From Flavobacteriaceae bacterium (GTDB lineage Bacteria > Bacteroidota > Bacteroidia > Flavobacteriales > Flavobacteriaceae): a DNA stretch of 64,000 nucleotides. The position numbers were made by a program, and so were the translations under genes. The stretch covers positions 1 to 64,000 of the forward strand of contig NVXD01000022.1 in NCBI GenBank assembly GCA_002746415.1. Reading direction: 5' to 3'. Positions 1 through 8,357 of this stretch are shown one piece after another (the stretch's first letter is position 1; each line of letters opens with the position of its first letter). Under the pieces are notes generated by a model. That model did not search any database. It saw nothing but the letters and a program-made list of their open reading frames with translations, and was not told where the DNA came from.

Positions 1-17
1 GCGTTTCCACACATTAG

Positions 18-99
<82 letters not shown>

Positions 100-124
100 C
101 AAACTAATTTTTCAATAAAAATAA

Positions 125-200
125 GAGCCGATAGAGGGACTCGAACCCACGACCTGCTGATTACAAATCAGCTGCTCTAGCCAGCTGAGCTACATCGGCT
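125..200 (-). tRNA. tRNA-Thr (UGU anticodon)
   Basis: Minus-strand 76-nt tRNA: acceptor stem AGCCGAT/ATCGGCT, D arm with AGCTGGCTAGAGC, anticodon loop TTTGTAA (anticodon TGT, threonine) and T arm GGGTTCGAGTCCC. CCA is not encoded. It sits between the hpf terminator and tRNA-Tyr. Confidence 0.96.
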
Positions 201-216
201 TTTATACTTTTTTCGC

Positions 217-245
217 ATAAAAAAGTCCGCTATTTCTAACGGACT
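217..245 (-). terminator. Rho-independent terminator after hpf
   Basis: On the minus strand AGTCCG and CGGACT (positions 245-240 and 229-224) pair around a 10-nt loop and are followed by a run of T. It separates hpf from the tRNA genes. Confidence 0.75.
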
Positions 246-297
246 GCAAATGTATATATTTATTTAGATAAATAAAACTATTTTTCAATAATTTTAA

Positions 298-600
298 TCA
301 GGCCATGAGCCTTAATTTTTCTTTTCTTTTCTTTAGCTTTCTTTCCAGTGAATTACAAGCAACATCAACTGCTTCTTCAAAGGATTTACATTGTTTTTTA
401 ATCAAAAAATTATCCTTGGGCACCCGCATTTTTATTTCCACAATTTTATTTTCTTTCGAACTTGTATTCTCCACCTTTAAATAAACATCAGAATCAATAA
501 CCTTATCATAAAAAATCTCTAATTTATCCAATCGATTTTGAATAAAATCAATCAGTTTTCCATCTGCATTAAAATTTACGGCCTGCACGTTTACTTTCAT
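298..600 (-). CDS. hpf: Ribosome hibernation-promoting factor, short form
   Basis: A 100-aa protein of the HPF/RaiA (YfiA) family, which binds the 30S subunit in the tRNA/mRNA channel and inactivates or dimerises ribosomes in slow growth. The single S30AE domain spans almost the whole chain. It ends in a very basic tail (SLERKLKKRKEKLRLMA) typical of the short form, and there is no C-terminal dimerisation domain as in long HPF. The start is ATG at 600. It lies 40 bp downstream of a tyrosine recombinase gene and upstream of two tRNAs, with rpsU in the same cluster, a translation-related context. A terminator follows. Confidence 0.93.
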   Translation of the reverse strand: MKVNVQAVNFNADGKLIDFIQNRLDKLEIFYDKVIDSDVYLKVENTSSKENKIVEIKMRVPKDNFLIKKQCKSFEEAVDVACNSLERKLKKRKEKLRLMA

Positions 601-640
601 AAAATTAAAGTTTAAAAAGTTAGATAAAAAATCATATTCC

Positions 641-1531
641 TCATTCTCTGTTTCTTGGATGAGAAACCGAATGCACTTTTTTTAGTTCAGCTATACTATT
701 GTGTGTATAAACTTGAGTAGAAGCTAAACTTGAATGACCCAACAATTCCTTTACTGAATTTAAATCTGCCCCTTTATTCAATAAATGAGTTGCAAAGGTA
801 TGTCTTAATATATGTGGACTCTTTTTAACCTTAGAGGACACCTTACTAAAATAATGATTTATAATCCTATAAACAAACGTTTCATACATTTTATTACCCG
901 ATTTAAGAATAAATACGTAATCATTATCTGATATATTTTGAATACTTTTTCTCTCATGAAAGAATTTCACAAATAAATCGTGCGTAGCACTCAATAACGG
1001 CAGCACACGTTCCTTATTCCTCTTTCCTAGAACCTTAATTGTTTTTGAAGATAAATTTACATTTAACATCTTAAGATTAATAAGCTCCGCCCTACGGATA
1101 CCAGTGGTATAAAACAAATCTATCATCAGCTTATCCCGGACCCCTTCAAAATCATTTGCAAAAGACATTTGCTCCAGTACGTTCATCATTTCTATTTCCG
1201 AGAAAGGGACTTCAATCTTTTTTGAAGTTTTTAATGCCTTATGTTTTGCTAAAGGACTGACTTCAATTTCACCTATCTTCATTAAGAATTTATAATATGC
1301 TTTCAGCGAAGCTACCTTACGGTTTATCGATCGATTTGAAATAACGGTATTAACCAAACTCACAATCCAGCTCCTTACAATATCATATGATACAACATCA
1401 ATATTTTTAACATCATACTCTGCATTACAAAAATCAATGAAAGTTTGAATATCCTTTTGATAAGCTTTTACCGTATGTGGTGAGTAGTTGCGCTCCAAAG
1501 AAAGATATGATATAAAAGCCTTAAGTGCCAT
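641..1531 (-). CDS. XerC/XerD-type tyrosine recombinase
   Basis: A 296-aa site-specific recombinase of the Xer type, expected to help resolve chromosome dimers at dif. An N-terminal SAM-like core-binding domain (about residues 1-85) is followed by the catalytic domain. The catalytic Arg lies in TTGIRRAELINL (about 146), HxxR in HILRHTFATHLL (about 242-245), and the second His and nucleophilic Tyr in LGHSSLASTQVYTH. Length matches housekeeping Xer proteins, and the conserved place beside hpf and rpsU argues against a phage integrase. Whether it is functionally XerC or XerD cannot be read from sequence alone. Its -7 box ends 4 nt before the ATG, so the mRNA may be leaderless. Confidence 0.9.
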   Translation of the reverse strand: MALKAFISYLSLERNYSPHTVKAYQKDIQTFIDFCNAEYDVKNIDVVSYDIVRSWIVSLVNTVISNRSINRKVASLKAYYKFLMKIGEIEVSPLAKHKALKTSKKIEVPFSEIEMMNVLEQMSFANDFEGVRDKLMIDLFYTTGIRRAELINLKMLNVNLSSKTIKVLGKRNKERVLPLLSATHDLFVKFFHERKSIQNISDNDYVFILKSGNKMYETFVYRIINHYFSKVSSKVKKSPHILRHTFATHLLNKGADLNSVKELLGHSSLASTQVYTHNSIAELKKVHSVSHPRNRE

Positions 1532-1535
1532 AAAT

Positions 1536-1543
1536 CAAAGTTA
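1536..1543 (-). promoter_or_regulatory. -7 box of the recombinase gene
   Basis: The minus strand reads TAACTTTG, a match to the Bacteroidota -7 consensus TAnnTTTG, ending 4 nt before the ATG at 1531. No TTG at the usual spacing was seen, so the promoter is only half supported. Confidence 0.4.
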
Positions 1544-1557
1544 AGGCTGCTTTGTCC

Positions 1558-1600
1558 AAAAAAAAAATCCCAAATTCCAATAATTATCGGAATGTGGGAT
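1558..1600 (-). terminator. Rho-independent terminator after rpsU
   Basis: On the minus strand a 13-bp stem with one mismatch (1588-1600 with 1565-1577) is followed by nine T residues. It lies 21 bp downstream of the rpsU stop codon and isolates rpsU from the recombinase gene. Confidence 0.8.
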
Positions 1601-1621
1601 TATATAAATTATTATAAAAGC

Positions 1622-1816
1622 TTATATCTCTTCTTGATCTCTTAAACCTTGAATGTATTGTGCTTTTTGAATCTTAGCTCTATTTTGAACTGAAGGCTTT
1701 GTAAACTGTTGACGTTTTCTCAACTGCCTCATTGTACCAGTTCTATCAAACTTACGCTTGAAACGTTTTAAAGCTCTATCTATATTTTCTCCTTCTTTTA
1801 TTGGTATAATTAACAT
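1622..1816 (-). CDS. rpsU: 30S ribosomal protein bS21
   Basis: A 64-aa basic protein of the bS21 family, which binds the 30S platform next to the 3' end of 16S rRNA. It begins MLIIPIKEGENIDRALKRFK, the conserved bS21 start, and continues with Arg/Lys-rich helices; length is normal. It forms a single-gene unit with its own terminator. The ATG is preceded by a full AGGAGGT Shine-Dalgarno, rare in this phylum where bS21, bS18 and bS6 are known to hide the anti-Shine-Dalgarno. In Flavobacterium johnsoniae, ribosomes lacking bS21 have been reported to translate rpsU preferentially, so an autoregulatory loop is likely here. Confidence 0.95.
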   Translation of the reverse strand: MLIIPIKEGENIDRALKRFKRKFDRTGTMRQLRKRQQFTKPSVQNRAKIQKAQYIQGLRDQEEI

Positions 1817-1824
1817 TGGCTATA

Positions 1825-1831
1825 ACCTCCT
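1825..1831 (-). promoter_or_regulatory. Strong Shine-Dalgarno of rpsU
   Basis: The minus strand reads AGGAGGT with GGAGG ending 9 nt before the rpsU ATG. No other CDS start examined in the window has a comparable site. It would be seen only by ribosomes whose anti-Shine-Dalgarno is free, i.e. those lacking bS21. Confidence 0.85.
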
Positions 1832-1854
1832 CTCGTTTGTGATTTTTAAGGCTG

Positions 1855-1862
1855 CAAATATA
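1855..1862 (-). promoter_or_regulatory. -7 box of rpsU
   Basis: The minus strand reads TATATTTG (TAnnTTTG consensus), 38 nt upstream of the ATG. No clear TTG -33 element was seen. Confidence 0.5.
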
Positions 1863-1905
1863 TGATTAAAATCTACATTCTCCATACATTATAAATTATT
1901 TTTTT

Positions 1906-3078
1906 CTAAACTCCAGTTGCTGGCTTATATGTTTTCTTATCTATAATTATTTTGGATAAAATTTCTTTCAAAATTTCAGAAGTCCCCCCACCTATTGGAC
2001 CACATCTGCTATCTCTTAACAACCTTGCCATAGGGTAATCTTCCATATAACCAAAGCCTCCTAACATTTGTAAACAATCATAAACAGTTCCATCTGCTAT
2101 TTTTGTGGACAATAATTTAGACATAGTAGCCTCTTTTACTACATATTCCCCATTATTTAAACGTTGCGCAACTGAATAATTAAATTCCTTGCACATTTCC
2201 ACCTCAGCTGCTCTTTCCACTATAGTATGCCTTAATGCCTGAAACTGATTTATTTTTTTTCCAAAAGCATCCCTTTCTGACATATAGCCCATAGCATACT
2301 CCAATGCATATTCTGCACGTGCATGGGCGTTTATTCCCATAATTAATCTCTCTAAAGAAAAATGTTGCATAATATATGGAAAGCCTTTTCCTTCTTCTCC
2401 CATCAGGTTAGCTACTGGAATTTCCACATTATCAAAGGCAATTTCCCCAGTGTCTGATGCTCTCCATCCTAATTTATCTAATTTAGTAGCTGCCACCCCT
2501 GGCATACTTCTATCTATCACAAACATACTAATGCCCTTATTTCCCAATTCTGGTGCCGTCTTCGCTGCCACCACAAGATAATCGCTATATACACCATTAG
2601 TGATAAACGTTTTCGAGCCATTAAGGATATATACATCTCCTTTTTTAACTGCCGTGGTTCTCATTCCTGCAACATCAGACCCTCCAAAAGGTTCCGTGAT
2701 ACAAAGACATCCTATTTTATCTCCTGAAATGCTTGGCGCTAAGTATTCCGTTTTTATTCTATCATCTCCCTCTTTGTTCAAATGGGTCATTGCTAAATAC
2801 ATATGTGCCCAAATAGCCGCTGCAAAACCGCCAGAATTAATCTTTTGCAACTCTTCCAAAAGAATAACCGTATAAAACAAATCCAGCTCCATTCCTCCGT
2901 ATTGCTTGGGATAGGTTATGCCAAAAAAGCCCATATCACCAAATTTCTTCCAAATAAATCTTTCAATGGTTCCCGTTTCTTCCCATTTATCTATATACGG
3001 CACCACTTCTTTCTTAAGAAAATCACTAAGACTTTCTCTAAACAAATGGTGTTCTTCACTAAAATATCTTTTATCCAT
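1906..3078 (-). CDS. Acyl-CoA dehydrogenase family protein
   Basis: A 390-aa FAD-dependent acyl-CoA dehydrogenase. The N-terminal helical domain (about 1-120), a middle beta domain with CLCITEPFGGSDVAGM and FITNGVYSDYLVVAAKT, and a C-terminal helical domain with ERLIMGINAHARAEYALEYA and the catalytic-Glu region GGGTSEILKEIL are all present. It would catalyse alpha,beta-dehydrogenation of an acyl-CoA, passing electrons to ETF. The exact substrate is not decidable; such proteins act in fatty acid or branched amino acid breakdown or in secondary pathways. It is transcribed away from the nearby ribosomal genes and follows the helix-hairpin-helix gene by 26 bp. Start ATG at 3078. Confidence 0.9.
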   Translation of the reverse strand: MDKRYFSEEHHLFRESLSDFLKKEVVPYIDKWEETGTIERFIWKKFGDMGFFGITYPKQYGGMELDLFYTVILLEELQKINSGGFAAAIWAHMYLAMTHLNKEGDDRIKTEYLAPSISGDKIGCLCITEPFGGSDVAGMRTTAVKKGDVYILNGSKTFITNGVYSDYLVVAAKTAPELGNKGISMFVIDRSMPGVAATKLDKLGWRASDTGEIAFDNVEIPVANLMGEEGKGFPYIMQHFSLERLIMGINAHARAEYALEYAMGYMSERDAFGKKINQFQALRHTIVERAAEVEMCKEFNYSVAQRLNNGEYVVKEATMSKLLSTKIADGTVYDCLQMLGGFGYMEDYPMARLLRDSRCGPIGGGTSEILKEILSKIIIDKKTYKPATGV

Positions 3079-3104
3079 ATACTATTACTATACCACAAAT
3101 TGAC

Positions 3105-3995
3105 TTAATGTAGAGACAAATATAATTGAATTCTATCAATCTTATCATTTGCAAAACCCTCAATATCCCTTAACTCATCAAACGAATTTATTCTACCATT
3201 ATTTTCCCTATAATCTACTATTTTTTGCGCCACACTATATGAAATATATACTAAATTAGAAATTTCATTTATTGATGCGGTATTGATATTTATTTGTTTG
3301 ATTTGCGGAGGCTGCAATACTCGAAATCTTTTCAAAGTTCTTTCTACCACAATAGGCTCCAATCCATAAACATCAAGCAACTGTTCGTTAACCAAGACCC
3401 CCCCCAATCGATTTCTAAATTTTATGATTCTAGCAGATAACTTTTCCCCTATTCCGTTAATGATTTTTAACTCTTCCGCCGTTATTAAATTTAAATCCCT
3501 TACTTCAACCACCTTTTGGCGCACCAACATACTGCTTTTAGCTGCAGTACTGCTCGTTGTTAATCGCTTACTCTTTTTTTGAGTCCATTCCGGAAATTTA
3601 AAGTATGGCGAAATTTTATGCAATAATGAATCTGATACTTGCGTTACTTCCTGGAACTCATCTACCGAGTTTGCAAATTGATTCAATGCTCTAAACGCAT
3701 GAAGTCTATCAATTTCCATAACTGACATCCCTAAAGCATACCCTTTATGATCCGAAATAAAATTTGGGTTAAATGGATACATTTTAAATGAATCCTTTTC
3801 TGCTTGAAGTTTTTTTAACGCATCTATTTCTGCTTGTAGTTCAGCATTGACAGAAAATGGGCTCTCAGTTTCAGGAACAGATTGTATATTAAAATAGAAA
3901 TGGGCACCTTGAAACAATATAATGACCAATAACAAAAAGAAAATCCCACTCCGTTCTTGCTTATTGAACCTAAAGTGGGATTTGATATTCTTCAA
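3105..3995 (-). CDS. Membrane-anchored helix-hairpin-helix (ComEA-like) protein
   Basis: A 296-aa protein with a short basic N-terminus, one transmembrane segment (about residues 18-36, FFLLLVIILFQGAHFYF) and tandem helix-hairpin-helix motifs. One is at LKIINGIGEKLSARIIKFRN; a ComEA-like repeat follows, INTASINEISNLVYISYSVA and FDELRDIEGFANDKIDRI. The family binds DNA non-specifically; an exported ComEA-like role in DNA uptake is possible but not shown. The first residue must be a TTG codon at 3995, 9 bp after the symporter stop; no ATG is available in the N-terminal region. A terminator-like hairpin lies inside its first codons. Confidence 0.8.
   Translation of the reverse strand: MKNIKSHFRFNKQERSGIFFLLLVIILFQGAHFYFNIQSVPETESPFSVNAELQAEIDALKKLQAEKDSFKMYPFNPNFISDHKGYALGMSVMEIDRLHAFRALNQFANSVDEFQEVTQVSDSLLHKISPYFKFPEWTQKKSKRLTTSSTAAKSSMLVRQKVVEVRDLNLITAEELKIINGIGEKLSARIIKFRNRLGGVLVNEQLLDVYGLEPIVVERTLKRFRVLQPPQIKQININTASINEISNLVYISYSVAQKIVDYRENNGRINSFDELRDIEGFANDKIDRIQLYLSLH
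3941..3983 (-). terminator. Terminator-like hairpin inside the HhH gene
   Basis: On the minus strand AAATCCCACT and AGTGGGATTT form a perfect 10-bp stem, with GTTC/GAAC able to pair inside, followed by TCTTTTTG. It lies in codons about 5-18 of the HhH ORF and 22 bp after the symporter stop, so it may terminate the symporter transcript or attenuate the HhH gene. Confidence 0.5.
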
Positions 3996-4004
3996 TTCTA
4001 ATTG

Positions 4005-5615
4005 TTATTTTGTTGAGGCTTTAATATCTTTTAAATACTTATTAAGCTCCTCTTTTACTTTAGGAAATAAAAACAACAATCCAATCATATTAGGAAACAC
4101 CAATGCAAGTATCATTGCATCGGAAAACTTAATAACAGCATCCAATGTTGCTCCTGCTCCAATTACCACAAACAATAAGAACAACACTTTATAAGCTATA
4201 TCCGCAGCTTTACCTCTACCAAACAAAAATTTCCATGACTGTAATCCGTAATAGGACCAAGAAATCATTGTTGAAAAAGCAAAAAGAATAATAGCAATGG
4301 TCAATACATACCTAAATCCTGGAATAACCGAATCATAGGCCATTGAAGTTAAATCTACACCACCTACATAAGTCCCAGTATCATTCATCAAAACCGTACT
4401 ATTGACTGAATTTCCATAATCAAAAGCACCAACATCCATATTAAAGAAAATAATTACTAAGGCTGTCATCGTACAAATTACAATTGTATCAATAAAAGGT
4501 TCCAAAAGCGCTACAACACCTTCACTAGCTGGGTATTTTGTTTTAACAGCAGAATGCGCAATGGCAGCAGAACCAGCACCAGCCTCATTGGAAAATGCTG
4601 CTCTTTGAAAACCAACAATTATAACACCCACAACACCTCCTATTCCAGCGGCTGGTGTAAACGCTCCTGCAAAAATCATCCCGAAAGCATCACCTACATA
4701 CTCTATGTTTGCAATAATAATCACCAAAGAAGCCAATACATATATCCCAGCCATAAATGGAACAATTTTTTCCGTTACACTAGCAATTTTTTTAATTCCT
4801 CCAATAATTACTATACCTACCAAAACAGCAAGAATTACTCCTATAATAACTCCGGTAGCTCCACCTTCCAAATTAAACATCGTTTTTAATTGTACCGCTG
4901 CTTGGTTGGATTGAAATGCATTACCACCACCAAAAGAGGCTCCAACACAAAGCACTGCAAAAACTACAGCCAATACCTTTCCTAGACTTTTTAAATTCCT
5001 TTCTTTTAATCCTTTAGATAAATAATACATTGGACCGCCATAAACGGTACCATCTTCACCCACATCTCTATACTTCACTCCTAAAGTACATTCCACAAAT
5101 TTTGTTGACATTCCAATCAACCCACAAACAATCATCCAAAATGTAGCACCAGGCCCACCTAATGCAATCGCAACGGCAACACCTGCAATATTTCCTAAAC
5201 CAACTGTACCAGATACAGCAGTAGCCAACGCTTGAAAATGACTTACTTCTCCTTCTTTACTTTCATCTCCTATAGTATCAACTAAATCTCCGTCTACAAC
5301 ATTCAAATCCGTTTTTTCAACTCCATGATGGTCAATTTCATCATATTTTCCTCTAACAGTATTAATGGCCAATCCAAACTTTGTGATATTAGGGAATTTA
5401 AAATAAACAGTGAAAAATGTAGCTCCACCTATTAAAAGAATCAACACAATAGGCATATTATATTCTCCTATTGGAATAGAGGTCAATATGAATCCTTCCC
5501 ACCATTGTGCAATAGGCATAAAAGCATCATTCACCCTTTCATCTATTCCTTTCTCCTGAGCAAACGTAAAAAAAGGACTAATCATCACTATAATTGCAAG
5601 AAGTCTATACTTCAT
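4005..5615 (-). CDS. Sodium:alanine symporter (AGCS family)
   Basis: A 536-aa polytopic inner-membrane protein of the alanine/glycine:cation symporter family, which imports Ala or Gly with Na+. Recognisable blocks are HFQALATAVSGTVGLGNIAG, GPGATFWMIVCGLIGMSTKF, the long hydrophobic helices, and RAAFSNEAGAGSAAIAHSAV. A hydrophobic signal-like segment (MKYRLLAIIVMISPFFTFAQ) precedes the conserved region. An acidic loop at about residues 85-125 (DEIDHHGVEKTDLNVVDGD) between early helices is longer than in short AGCS members. Start ATG at 5615. It sits between the K+ channel gene (67 bp upstream) and the HhH gene. Confidence 0.92.
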   Translation of the reverse strand: MKYRLLAIIVMISPFFTFAQEKGIDERVNDAFMPIAQWWEGFILTSIPIGEYNMPIVLILLIGGATFFTVYFKFPNITKFGLAINTVRGKYDEIDHHGVEKTDLNVVDGDLVDTIGDESKEGEVSHFQALATAVSGTVGLGNIAGVAVAIALGGPGATFWMIVCGLIGMSTKFVECTLGVKYRDVGEDGTVYGGPMYYLSKGLKERNLKSLGKVLAVVFAVLCVGASFGGGNAFQSNQAAVQLKTMFNLEGGATGVIIGVILAVLVGIVIIGGIKKIASVTEKIVPFMAGIYVLASLVIIIANIEYVGDAFGMIFAGAFTPAAGIGGVVGVIIVGFQRAAFSNEAGAGSAAIAHSAVKTKYPASEGVVALLEPFIDTIVICTMTALVIIFFNMDVGAFDYGNSVNSTVLMNDTGTYVGGVDLTSMAYDSVIPGFRYVLTIAIILFAFSTMISWSYYGLQSWKFLFGRGKAADIAYKVLFLLFVVIGAGATLDAVIKFSDAMILALVFPNMIGLLFLFPKVKEELNKYLKDIKASTK

Positions 5616-5681
5616 AATTTATTTTTTGGTTAATTAATTAAGTTTGATAGTTTGGCAATATCATAAAAATAAGCATCACAA

Positions 5682-6713
5682 TCAAATATTGCTATTGAAA
5701 TGTGGTTCTGCTATATGGAACATTTCATTCAATTTTTTAATTTGCTCTGACCTTCCCAGCACTATCAATTTACTTTTAGGCTCTAATTTCATACCTGCTT
5801 CTGGATTAATGATGTAATTTCCATTTGGCTCAATATATCCTATAATAGTACAACCTGTTTTATTTCTTAAATCCAACTCCTTGATTGAACTACAATCCAC
5901 TTGGTCTGTCAAATCCTCAACGGGAACCTCCTCCAAATTTGTATTGTGCTCGCCTTCTAAAGACAATTTATCCATAAAAGTGATTAAATCGGGAATCACC
6001 ACTAACGATGCCATATGATCACCCCCTATTTTATCTGGCATAATTACTTTGTCTGCCCCTGCAAGTTTTAATTTCTTTTGCGAGCTTACTTGTGATGCCC
6101 TACTAATTACAATAAGGTTTTTATTGAGTTGTTTTGCCGAAAGCACCACGAATAAGTTAGTGGCGTCATCAGGCATGGCAGCAATAAGATACTGCGCCTT
6201 TTCAATCCCCGCGTCCATAAGTGACTCATCCTCATTAGCATCACCTTCTACAAAAAGTATTTCATCTTCATACTTATCTATTACTTCCTTATCCCTTTCT
6301 ATAACAACAAAAGATCTTTTATACGCCTTTAACCTTTCTGCTGCCTGTGTGCCATTACGACCATAACCACATATAATAATATGATTGGAAAGACTACCGA
6401 TTTTGTTTTTCACTTTTTTATTTTTTAGAAGTTGAAGGGAATTTCTACTCAACATATATTCCGTAATCACTGAAATTGCATAACCAAAAATAAAAATACT
6501 GGTTACAATAAGGAAGACTGTAAACATTTGTCCATCAGCATCCAAGGGTCTTACTTCCGAGAAACCAACTGTCGTGACCGTAATAATGGTCATATACAGT
6601 GCCTCTACCCATGAGTAATCAGATATATGCCTATATCCAAAAACACCAGTCAATAAAACCAAACCCATTAAAAATAACGCAAATAAGAGTTTAGACCGAA
6701 AGAATTTCATCAT
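5682..6713 (-). CDS. Potassium channel with RCK (TrkA-N/TrkA-C) domains
   Basis: A 343-aa two-helix K+ channel. TM1 (about 9-27), a pore loop with selectivity-filter sequence TVTTVGFSEV (TVGF in place of TVGY), TM2 (about 63-88), then a cytoplasmic RCK domain with Rossmann motif IICGYGRNGTQAAERL (about 112-127) and a TrkA-C domain (about 245-335). It resembles MthK/Kch-type channels gated by ligand or nucleotide binding at the RCK ring. The PspC gene follows it after 5 bp upstream in coordinates' terms of transcription, so PspC, channel and DUF2851 genes probably form one minus-strand unit. Confidence 0.9.
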   Translation of the reverse strand: MMKFFRSKLLFALFLMGLVLLTGVFGYRHISDYSWVEALYMTIITVTTVGFSEVRPLDADGQMFTVFLIVTSIFIFGYAISVITEYMLSRNSLQLLKNKKVKNKIGSLSNHIIICGYGRNGTQAAERLKAYKRSFVVIERDKEVIDKYEDEILFVEGDANEDESLMDAGIEKAQYLIAAMPDDATNLFVVLSAKQLNKNLIVISRASQVSSQKKLKLAGADKVIMPDKIGGDHMASLVVIPDLITFMDKLSLEGEHNTNLEEVPVEDLTDQVDCSSIKELDLRNKTGCTIIGYIEPNGNYIINPEAGMKLEPKSKLIVLGRSEQIKKLNEMFHIAEPHFNSNI

Positions 6714-6718
6714 AGTTG

Positions 6719-6946
6719 TTACAAATCAAAAACTGAAGTTCTCTTGGTATGCACCAAATCTTTAATCTTTAACCAAAATGCCAAAAACAAGTACAGCGTA
6801 AAACCAAAACCTAAAGTAAAAAAAGTCAAATAAATAAATGAGGTTCTTACCACTCTGGCCCTAATTCCTAAGCGTTCTGCAATACGCCTACAGACCTCAA
6901 AACCTCTTTTTTGGAAATAATACAGTATCTGATAGAAAAATTTCAT
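6719..6946 (-). CDS. PspC domain protein
   Basis: A 75-aa protein matching the PspC domain: an N-terminal amphipathic part with FEVCRRIAERLGIRARVVRT and one hydrophobic segment (FIYLTFFTLGFGFTLYLFLA). PspC proteins sit in the inner membrane and in enterobacteria take part in the phage-shock envelope stress response; in Bacteroidota single-domain forms are common with unknown role. It lies 5 bp upstream of the K+ channel gene and 8 bp downstream of the DUF2851 gene, all on the minus strand. Confidence 0.82.
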   Translation of the reverse strand: MKFFYQILYYFQKRGFEVCRRIAERLGIRARVVRTSFIYLTFFTLGFGFTLYLFLAFWLKIKDLVHTKRTSVFDL

Positions 6947-6954
6947 GCCTAAAA

Positions 6955-8237
6955 TTAATCAATTCTATTCAATAAACTTCCCCCAACAACACATTGTAAA
7001 CATTTATTTCGTGTACAATACTCATGGTACGATTGAATTGCAGCTTGACTGTCCTTTGCACTCTCAATAGCTACGCCTAATTTTATGAAACCCTCAATTA
7101 TACCATTCTTCTCACTTTTTAAGCCTGTGGCCATTAGAATTATCTCATCATTAACATCTCTTCCAATATGCTTTGCATAGTGTAGTTTTAAGGGGAGTAT
7201 CGTATTTATGATTAGTAAATCGATGAATTTTTTTGTGAGTTTTTTTGTTGTCTTTCCTGATATTTTTCCAAAAACAAAATGATTTTCCCAATAACTACTA
7301 GCAGAAACTTCAAAAACAGCATACAGCTCTTGAAGTGTATCTGCATTAATCAACTTACTAAACACATTTTGTTGTGTTGCATACAAACTAGCAATCTGCG
7401 ACAATCAATAGTTGGGAAGTTTGGTGGTCTTAATTTAAAGAAACTTGGCTTTACCACACCTTCATCTACAATGTCATATTTATTCTTTAGGAAGTCATAT
7501 TCATTTTTCAAATCTATATAATAGGTATCCATCACGGCATCACCTTTTAATAGACCCACCATTCCATAAAAAATACTCTCTAATTGAAAAGCATTATTTT
7601 GAAGTTTCCGTACCACAGAGAAATCTAATGCCTGTGCTATACTTAAAAAAGAATCCCCATTAATATTGAGCCCAAAATTCTTTAGCAACATGTAAAAAAG
7701 CACCTTTTCCCAATCATTTTTTGTTTGCTCCAATGTTTCTTGGATAAATTCTGACTTCCTTTCTAACCTTTCAAAATAGAGCCGCTCCATCCAGTTTTGA
7801 AATAGAAACTGGTCTATACTTTTTATTTTTTTCTCACAATTAACAAAAGTGATCTCTTTTTCATCAAAAAGATCTTTATACCCTTCCAATATCTCCTTTG
7901 ATATGTACTTTTTTAATTCTAAAGTGGGAATTTCGCTATTGTCTTTTCTGAAAATAGTTGCATCATCTTCCCAAACCACATGTAGAATCACATTATCATA
8001 ATTCTCATCGGTTTCATGATGGTGTACATACCAATCTGAAGCATTTATATGCATTTCCACATTACCTGCCCACAACTGACCATCTATCTTTACTTTTGCA
8101 TTAAAGAAATCTGGCCCCTCAAACAGGTTATGCATCCCATAATCTACAATTAAGATAGGTTCATTCTTGGTTGTATGCAACCCTATTTGTAATAGCTTTT
8201 TGAACTTCCAGATAAAATGTAACAAGTCTTCCCGCAT
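6955..8237 (-). pseudogene. DUF2851 family gene with a single frameshift
   Basis: Two overlapping minus-strand frames together give one DUF2851 protein of about 427 aa, the normal family size. The N-terminal part begins MREDLLHFIWKFKKLL at 8237, the family start, and runs in frame to about 7406 through LRPPNFPTI. The C-terminal part continues LSQIASLYATQQNVFSKLI in the -1 frame from about 7404 to 6955. The family normally has an Arg between these two parts; adding one base before GATTG near 7406 would restore it. Both halves look otherwise intact, so this is a recent mutation or a base-calling error. The function of DUF2851 is unknown. An upstream reading-frame extension to 8276 runs through a terminator and is not real. 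Confidence 0.82.
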
Positions 8238-8246
8238 AGGTCTAAA

Positions 8247-8272
8247 ATAAAAAATCCTGCCAAGGCAGGATT
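8247..8272 (-). terminator. Rho-independent terminator before DUF2851
   Basis: On the minus strand AATCCTGCC pairs with GGCAGGATT around a 2-nt gap and is followed by TTTTATTTT. It lies 9 bp before the DUF2851 ATG and 162 bp after the rhodanese stop, so it ends the rhodanese unit; the DUF2851 promoter is then unclear. Confidence 0.7.
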
Positions 8273-8357
8273 CCATAAGTTAATGTGCGTAGTAAATTAT
8301 GTCAGTTTCAATTTTTATTTAAAAGCATAAATGAGTACTACTTAGTCCTTGTATTAG

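Noticed and set aside
641-1531. Tyrosine recombinase as sign of an integrated element
   Set aside because: Housekeeping Xer length, place beside hpf/rpsU, and no attachment repeats at the nearby tRNAs.
8238-8276. N-terminal extension of DUF2851 to 8276
   Set aside because: It reads through the terminator hairpin; MREDLLHFIWKF at 8237 is the family start.
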